Below, piece after piece: positions 12,103 through 16,436 of a DNA stretch of 16,436 nt; the first letter of the stretch is position 1, and every line of letters starts with the position of its first letter. Origin of the DNA: Myxococcota bacterium (GTDB taxonomy: Bacteria; Myxococcota_C; UBA6777); the NCBI GenBank assembly GCA_023150835.1, contig JAKLKB010000145.1:1-16436 (forward strand), read 5' to 3'. Below the pieces are notes generated by a model. It made no database searches. It saw only the letters and a list, made by a program, of their open reading frames with translations, and was not told the origin of the DNA. The translations under genes were made by a program, and so were the position numbers.

Positions 12103-13908
12103 ATGCCTTCTTCTTTGATTCTTGGGATCGATCTGGGCACGACGAATTCAGCGGCTGCGGTGTTTGAGGGCGGCCAACCCCGTGCTGTCGAAGTGGACGG
12201 CCAAGTGCTTTTGCCTTCGTGTGTGGGGGTGGACGCAGAAGGTCGCTTGATCGTCGGACAGGCTGCGCGGAACCAAATCGTGCTTTACCCCGAGCGCACT
12301 GTGAAGTCTTTCAAGCGCATGATGGGCAAGGATACACACGTCACTCTCGGCGAACAGAAGTTTACGCCGACCGAGCTATCGGCTGTGGTCTTGCGCCGAT
12401 TGAAGCAAGCCGCAGAAGCCCAATTTCAGCAGCCGATCCATGAGGCTGTGATCACAGTCCCAGCGTATTTTTCTGATGCGCAACGCACCGCAACCAAAGA
12501 AGCCGGCGAGATCGCGGGCTTTGAGGTGCGCCGTATCCTCAACGAACCCACCGCAGCCGCGCTGTGTTATCTTTCCCAAGACGAGCGCGATCGCACGTTT
12601 CTTGTGTACGATCTGGGGGGCGGAACCTTCGATGTATCGATCTTGCGCTCCAAAGGAAAGGTCACTGAAGTACTCGCTTCTCACGGGGATACTGCACTTG
12701 GGGGAGATGACTTCGATCGTTTGTTGTATGATTTTTTGGTGGAGCGCTTGAAAGAACAACATCCGAATCTGGCTTTTCCTCTGCCTTTGCGTGCGCAGCA
12801 TCGCTTGCTTCGTGCCGCAGAGTCCGCCAAGATCGAGCTTTCTACCGAGTCTTACGCCCAAGTTATTGAGGAACACTTGGCCGAGATCGATGGCGTTCCG
12901 ATCCATTTTCGTTGCGAAGTCAAGCGCCGCAGCTACGAAGAATTGATCGAGCCTTGGCTACAGCGCACGCGGGATTCTGTTCAAAAGGCCCTCAATGAAG
13001 CGAAGTTATTGGCCCGTCAACTAGATGAAGTCATTCTGGTGGGGGGGGCTTCTTACACGCCGGCGGTTCGTGAGCTGCTTCGGGGGTTATTGGGTGTCGA
13101 GCCGCGTATGGATATCAACCCCGAGTATGCTGTCCTCTATGGTGCGGCGATCCAAGCAGCCCGTTTGGCGGGGCAACAAGTGGATCGTATCCTCGTTGAT
13201 GTGACTCCTTTTTCTTTTGGGACGTCCTGTCTAGGCTTCTTGCATGGGGTTCCATCTGCCGACTGCTACGAGATCGTGATCCACCGCAACACTCCGCTCC
13301 CAACGCGCCAAACAGAGGTCTTTTGTACTTCCGTCGATTATCAAGCAGCCGTCGACGTCAAGGTGTTCCAAGGAGAAGATCCAGACGCACGGCGAAATCT
13401 GTTTTTGGGAGAATTTTGGGTCGAAGGTTTGGACAAGAAAGCCGATGCTGGCAGCGAGATCCTGTTCGATATGCGCCTCGATCTCAACGGGATGTTGGAT
13501 GTCCAAGTGACAGAGAAGCACACGGGCCTTCGCAAAGGCATCACGATCAAAGATGCTTTTCGCAAGCTTTCCCCCGAAGAGCGCGAACAGGCGCAGCAGC
13601 GGATTCGTTCGTTGTGGGATGATCAAAGCGAAACCGAATATTCGCTGCAAGATGCTCCTGCGCACGGCGAATCGTTTGATTTGCCTCCTGCCCCCGAAGG
13701 TCTTGCAAAAGAGCAGCAACAAGCGTGGTTGCGCCTTTGCGAGTTGCTGAAAAAAGCGCAGCAGAAATCGTTTTCGCTCGAACAAGCCGATCGAGAGGAG
13801 CTTTTGGAGATCATCCATCGTGGGCGTGGGCATCTTGAGCGTACAGATCTCTCCAAGATCGCCGAATGTGCAGACGAATTGAACGATGTACTTTTCTATC
13901 TCGATTGA
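12103..13908 (+). CDS. dnaK: Hsp70 (DnaK family) chaperone, probably an accessory paralog
   Basis: 601 residues; E. coli DnaK has 638. The ATPase domain is intact: GIDLGTTNS (8-16), the catalytic Lys71 in SFKRMMG, VITVPAYFSDAQR (116-128), NEPTAAAL (147-154), DLGGGTFDVSIL (170-181), GDTALGGDDFD with Thr197 (195-205) and ILVGGASYTP (311-320). The linker region reads DVTPFSFG (366-373) instead of DVTPLSLG. The substrate domain starts near 385 with HRNTPLPTRQTEVF (394-407) and VDVKVFQGE (417-425). The lid is short and atypical, and the acidic C-terminal tail is missing. GGGGAG lies 6 nt before the ATG. It is preceded by GrpE-like and J-like genes and followed by a zinc-ribbon protein, unlike the usual grpE-dnaK-dnaJ order. 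It folds or remodels proteins using ATP; its dedicated clients are unknown. Confidence 0.93.
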   Translation: MPSSLILGIDLGTTNSAAAVFEGGQPRAVEVDGQVLLPSCVGVDAEGRLIVGQAARNQIVLYPERTVKSFKRMMGKDTHVTLGEQKFTPTELSAVVLRRLKQAAEAQFQQPIHEAVITVPAYFSDAQRTATKEAGEIAGFEVRRILNEPTAAALCYLSQDERDRTFLVYDLGGGTFDVSILRSKGKVTEVLASHGDTALGGDDFDRLLYDFLVERLKEQHPNLAFPLPLRAQHRLLRAAESAKIELSTESYAQVIEEHLAEIDGVPIHFRCEVKRRSYEELIEPWLQRTRDSVQKALNEAKLLARQLDEVILVGGASYTPAVRELLRGLLGVEPRMDINPEYAVLYGAAIQAARLAGQQVDRILVDVTPFSFGTSCLGFLHGVPSADCYEIVIHRNTPLPTRQTEVFCTSVDYQAAVDVKVFQGEDPDARRNLFLGEFWVEGLDKKADAGSEILFDMRLDLNGMLDVQVTEKHTGLRKGITIKDAFRKLSPEEREQAQQRIRSLWDDQSETEYSLQDAPAHGESFDLPPAPEGLAKEQQQAWLRLCELLKKAQQKSFSLEQADREELLEIIHRGRGHLERTDLSKIAECADELNDVLFYLD

Positions 13909-13929
13909 TCGAGCGAGCGAGAGGATCGG

Positions 13930-14331
13930 ATGCGCGAGGAACTTCTTCTTTTGAAATGTCCTGCTTGCCATACACGTTTCCAAGGCGACGAATCACCTGA
14001 CGATCCGTGTCGTCGTTGTCGCACAGATCTGCGCTCTCTGCGGCTTTGCTACCAACACGCACGCCTCTTGTGTCAAAAAGTGCGCATCGCGCTGCTCAAG
14101 CAACAAGCCACACAGGCCCTTTGGCTGGCAAAGCGTGCGCGAGCACTTGTCGAACACCCGATCACAACGAAGCTTTTTGCTTGTGCATTTTACGCATACC
14201 GAGCACAACAAAAAACAGTAGGGACTTTTCCCACACAAGGGGAAGGCTCGGAAGGGGAAGGCTCGGAAGGGGAAGGCTCGGAAGGGGAAGGCTCGGAAGG
14301 GAAAATCTCAGATGTGGAGTACAAGCGTTGA
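13930..14331 (+). CDS. Zinc-ribbon protein with helical segment and GEGSE repeat tail
   Basis: 133 residues. Two CxxC pairs (Cys10/Cys13 and Cys27/Cys30, 13 residues between pairs) form a probable zinc ribbon (CPAC...CRRC). Residues ~35-95 are helical and TPR-like, for example LLKQQATQALWLAKRARALV. The tail has four GEGSE repeats (104-123) and a charged end. The start is supported by GAGAGG 5 nt upstream of the ATG. It begins 21 bp after the Hsp70 stop and is likely in the same operon, so it may be a client-binding or metal-dependent adaptor; this is inference only. Its 3' end overlaps the next gene by 20 bp. Confidence 0.8.
   Translation: MREELLLLKCPACHTRFQGDESPDDPCRRCRTDLRSLRLCYQHARLLCQKVRIALLKQQATQALWLAKRARALVEHPITTKLFACAFYAYRAQQKTVGTFPTQGEGSEGEGSEGEGSEGEGSEGKISDVEYKR
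14239..14298 (+). repeat. 15-bp in-frame tandem repeat, four perfect copies (GEGSE)
   Basis: GGGGAAGGCTCGGAA is repeated four times without a mismatch and a partial copy (GGGA) follows. Each unit encodes Gly-Glu-Gly-Ser-Glu in the zinc-ribbon gene. Perfect identity suggests recent expansion. It lies 14 bp upstream of the next gene's ATG at 14312, and its trailing GGAAGGGA may serve as that gene's RBS. Confidence 0.95.
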
Positions 14332-15202
14332 TCCTCTTGGATGGACGGGGTTTTGGGGTCGTGCTGCTGTGTTGGTGCAGGTGCATCACCAAGATCGTTT
14401 AGGTTGTCGATATAGGTTTTGGGGGCCTCTTGGTGTGTTGGCGCGGGTGAGAGCAGGCGCGTGGGTGGTGGGCTGGCTGCTTTGTTTTTGGGTGCCTTGT
14501 ACTGCCCAAGCCAGCGGGGGGTACAAAGCCTTTATGGCGGGTCGCAAGGCGTTGGCTGAGGGGGATGCGGATCTTGCGCTAAAGCATCTTCGCAACGCTC
14601 GCAAAACCTTGTCCCATTGGGGCCTTGTGCATCTTGAGATCGCCGTTGCGTATCGACAGCTTGGGGAGTTTGGGCAAGAAGCGCGTGTTGCGGTCCAAGA
14701 AGCGGTGCGTTTGCTTCCGCAAAATCCGCGTGCGCATCTGTTCGCTGGATTTTTTTGGGAAGGCGCGGGCGAACCCAAGCAAGCTCACCATCACTTCTTG
14801 CAAGCGGTGGCGTTGGGGCATCCGTCTCAGGACGCTTGTTTACACGCTGCGCGTCTTGCGCTCCGTTTTCAGCGCCATCAAGATGTGCTGCCTTGTTTGC
14901 AGATCTTGCGACGGCAAACCAAGTACGAACGCGCTGCTCATCTGTTGCTTGCTCAAAACCTCCAATCCATCGGTCGTATCCAAGAATCTGCATACCATTG
15001 GCGTTGGCTTTCTGCCCGTAGCTACGCGCTGTTTGAGCTTCAACTTTGCCTTTCCTTTTTTGTTCGCTATGTCGACCAACAATCCCCCAAAGACAAGCGG
15101 ATCTGGCGCGCAGATATCCAACAAATCGAACGCAAACTACGGAGCCTTGCACCCCATTCGCCCAAGCGCGATCTGCGTCCGTTGTTGCCTAGCAAACGCT
15201 AA
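14312..15202 (+). CDS. TPR-like protein with probable export signal
   Basis: 296 residues from ATG 14312, which overlaps the zinc-ribbon gene by 20 bp and has AAGGG about 10 nt upstream. A hydrophobic stretch, WVVGWLLCFWVP, ends in CTAQASGG (about 51-69 of this frame), which looks like a signal peptide. Starts at GTG 14435 or GTG 14447 would give a compact signal peptide of about 22-26 residues, and those are good alternatives. The body has TPR-like helices: AGRKALAEGDADLALKHLRN (75-94), LGEFGQEARVAVQEAVRLLP, EPKQAHHHFLQAVALG, and later pairs to about residue 245. It is likely exported to the periplasm or envelope, where TPR proteins serve as scaffolds. Its link to the chaperone cluster is only positional. 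No catalytic motif is seen. Confidence 0.8.
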   Translation: MWSTSVDPLGWTGFWGRAAVLVQVHHQDRLGCRYRFWGPLGVLARVRAGAWVVGWLLCFWVPCTAQASGGYKAFMAGRKALAEGDADLALKHLRNARKTLSHWGLVHLEIAVAYRQLGEFGQEARVAVQEAVRLLPQNPRAHLFAGFFWEGAGEPKQAHHHFLQAVALGHPSQDACLHAARLALRFQRHQDVLPCLQILRRQTKYERAAHLLLAQNLQSIGRIQESAYHWRWLSARSYALFELQLCLSFFVRYVDQQSPKDKRIWRADIQQIERKLRSLAPHSPKRDLRPLLPSKR

Positions 15203-15243
15203 CCTGCCTTGGCTTGGAAAGGCACAGCGAGAGACCTGCCGAG

Positions 15244-16260
15244 ATGACTCCATCAACTCTTTCTTCTCAGCCTCTGTTGAAAGACGCTTATCATCGCGTG
15301 ATCCGAGATCTGCGTGTTTCTGTGACGGAGCGCTGCAACTACAAATGTTTCTATTGCAAGCCTGAGTTTGGCTTCCGTGAGGCCCGTAGCCGCGCAGGGA
15401 TCATGTCATACGAAGAGATCACACACCTGACGCGTTTGTTTGTCGGGATGGGGGTCGAGAAAGTCCGATTGACGGGCGGAGAACCCTTGTTGCGGCGAGG
15501 GATCGAAGATCTGGTGTCCATGCTTTCGGATATCGAGGGCCTTGCGGATATCGCGATGACCACCAACGGGCATCTTTTGGTTTCCAAGGCCCGAAAGCTA
15601 CGCGATGCAGGGCTGCATCGACTGACCGTCAGCCTCGATAGCCTGCGGCGTGAGCGTTTTGCCTCGATCACGGGCCAAGATTCTCTTGAGCAAGTGATGA
15701 ACGGTCTCCGCGCTGCCGAAGATGCCGGCTTTTCGCCGATCAAGATCAACGCCGTGATCGTGCGTGGTATCAACGATGACGAGATCGAAGACTTTGCTCA
15801 TTTCTCCCGTGAGACGGGACATATCGTGCGATTTATTGAGTTTATGCCGCTCGACGAGGACAAGCGTTGGAGCCATGACAAAGTCGTCCCACAATCCGAG
15901 ATGATCCAACGCCTTCGCGGAGTCGGGCAGCTCGTGGAAAAAGGCCGAAGTTACAGCAGCGAAACGGCCAGTACCTTTTCTTATGCCGATGGGCGCGGGA
16001 ATATCGGGATCATCGCTCCTGTGACCGCCCCTTTTTGTGGGCAATGCAGCCGTCTTCGCCTAACAGCGGAGGGAAAGCTGCGCACCTGCTTGTTCTCGCT
16101 CGACGATCACGACCTGTTGAAGCCGCTGCGCGAAAACGTCGACGACTCCGTCTTGATCGAGATGATCCGTACCATCACATGGCGCAAAGAGGCGGGACAC
16201 AAGATCGGCAAACAAGACTTCTCCTACCCCAACCGCAGTATGTCTTTGATCGGCGGCTAA
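15244..16260 (+). CDS. moaA: GTP 3',8-cyclase (MoaA), molybdenum cofactor biosynthesis
   Basis: Radical SAM enzyme that, with MoaC, converts GTP to cyclic pyranopterin monophosphate in the first step of molybdopterin synthesis. The 338-residue product is full length. It has the SAM-cluster motif CNYKCFYC (Cys31, Cys35, Cys38), the GGEP motif (VRLTGGEPLLR), TTNG and VSLDSL. The second cluster is C-x2-C-x13-C (Cys265, Cys268, Cys282) in FCGQCSRLRLTAEGKLRTC. The C-terminal Gly-Gly essential in MoaA is present. I chose ATG 15244, preceded by GAGAG about 10 nt upstream. A TTG at 15214 has no RBS and adds ten unconvincing residues. No other moa/mob gene lies in the window. Confidence 0.95.
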   Translation: MTPSTLSSQPLLKDAYHRVIRDLRVSVTERCNYKCFYCKPEFGFREARSRAGIMSYEEITHLTRLFVGMGVEKVRLTGGEPLLRRGIEDLVSMLSDIEGLADIAMTTNGHLLVSKARKLRDAGLHRLTVSLDSLRRERFASITGQDSLEQVMNGLRAAEDAGFSPIKINAVIVRGINDDEIEDFAHFSRETGHIVRFIEFMPLDEDKRWSHDKVVPQSEMIQRLRGVGQLVEKGRSYSSETASTFSYADGRGNIGIIAPVTAPFCGQCSRLRLTAEGKLRTCLFSLDDHDLLKPLRENVDDSVLIEMIRTITWRKEAGHKIGKQDFSYPNRSMSLIGG

Positions 16261-16436
16261 GACGAAATCCGCAGGGTGCGTGATCGAAAAACGCAGGGGC
16301 AGCCCCCTGTGGCACTTGGACCAACTCAATCGATTCGTTTCGCTGACAACACGACTGTTTTTTCCCTGCGTAACGAGGTTTCTGCTCCGGACTGTTCGCT
16401 TTGACGGCTGCTTTTTTCAAAGCAAACAGTTTCTAC
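16261..16436 (+). other. 176 bp downstream of moaA; a hairpin but no gene seen
   Basis: No supported gene. A perfect 6-bp stem with a 4-nt loop, CAGGGGCAGCCCCCTG, spans 16294-16309 and is preceded by a 5-bp stem (TGCGT/ACGCA). A T-rich segment follows only farther away (about 16358-16366 and 16413-16418), so it is not a clear rho-independent terminator. The hairpin may stabilise the 3' end of the moaA mRNA. Confidence 0.35.

Noticed and set aside
16294-16309. Rho-independent terminator after moaA
   Set aside because: The stem is good but not followed by a T-run at the right distance; kept only as an unassigned hairpin.

Overview
The window looks like a chromosomal segment of a Myxococcota-type bacterium (former Deltaproteobacteria) of moderate GC content. 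The best evidence is the large secreted protein at 4528-8397. It ends in a MYXO-CTERM-like tail (Gly-Gly-Gly-Cys-Ser-Cys, a hydrophobic helix, then Arg/Lys residues), and that sorting signal is characteristic of myxobacteria and their relatives. A kinase-like protein with a low-complexity linker and a C-terminal membrane helix fits the same group. Genes are tightly packed. I see no tRNA, rRNA, CRISPR array, insertion sequence or integrase.

Layout. On the minus strand at the left, tgt (queuine tRNA-ribosyltransferase, 1328-2494) is followed after 14 bp by a class C beta-lactamase-like serine hydrolase (1313 down to the window edge, incomplete). A 105-bp divergent spacer separates tgt from a long plus-strand series. 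First come a predicted pseudokinase with a C-terminal membrane anchor (2600-4504) and the 1289-residue modular surface protein (4528-8397), 23 bp apart and probably co-transcribed. After a 94-bp gap holding an inverted repeat comes a chaperone-related cluster: a large TPR-like protein with a 16-Asp tract (8492-10942), a small J-domain-like protein without the HPD motif (11078-11389), a GrpE-like protein (11444-12091), an Hsp70 (12103-13908), a zinc-ribbon protein with a GEGSE repeat tail (13930-14331) and an exported TPR protein (14312-15202). The series ends with moaA (molybdenum cofactor biosynthesis, 15244-16260) and 176 bp in which I see no gene.

How the genes may work together. The Hsp70, GrpE-like and J-like genes are adjacent and same-strand. 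They look like a dedicated accessory Hsp70 machine rather than the housekeeping dnaK operon: the J-like protein has Ser-Pro-Glu where HPD should be, the Hsp70 has a shortened, atypical C-terminus, and the GrpE-like protein keeps only a recognisable C-terminal core. The flanking TPR and zinc-ribbon proteins may be client adaptors or scaffolds; that is inference from proximity. The pseudokinase/surface-protein pair may be a second unit linking a cytoplasmic signalling-like domain to a cell-surface adhesin-like protein.

The locus is rich in in-frame tandem repeats (12-bp, 6-bp and 15-bp units in three genes). It also has a strong excess of GATC, produced largely by G-ending codons placed before the Ile codon ATC.
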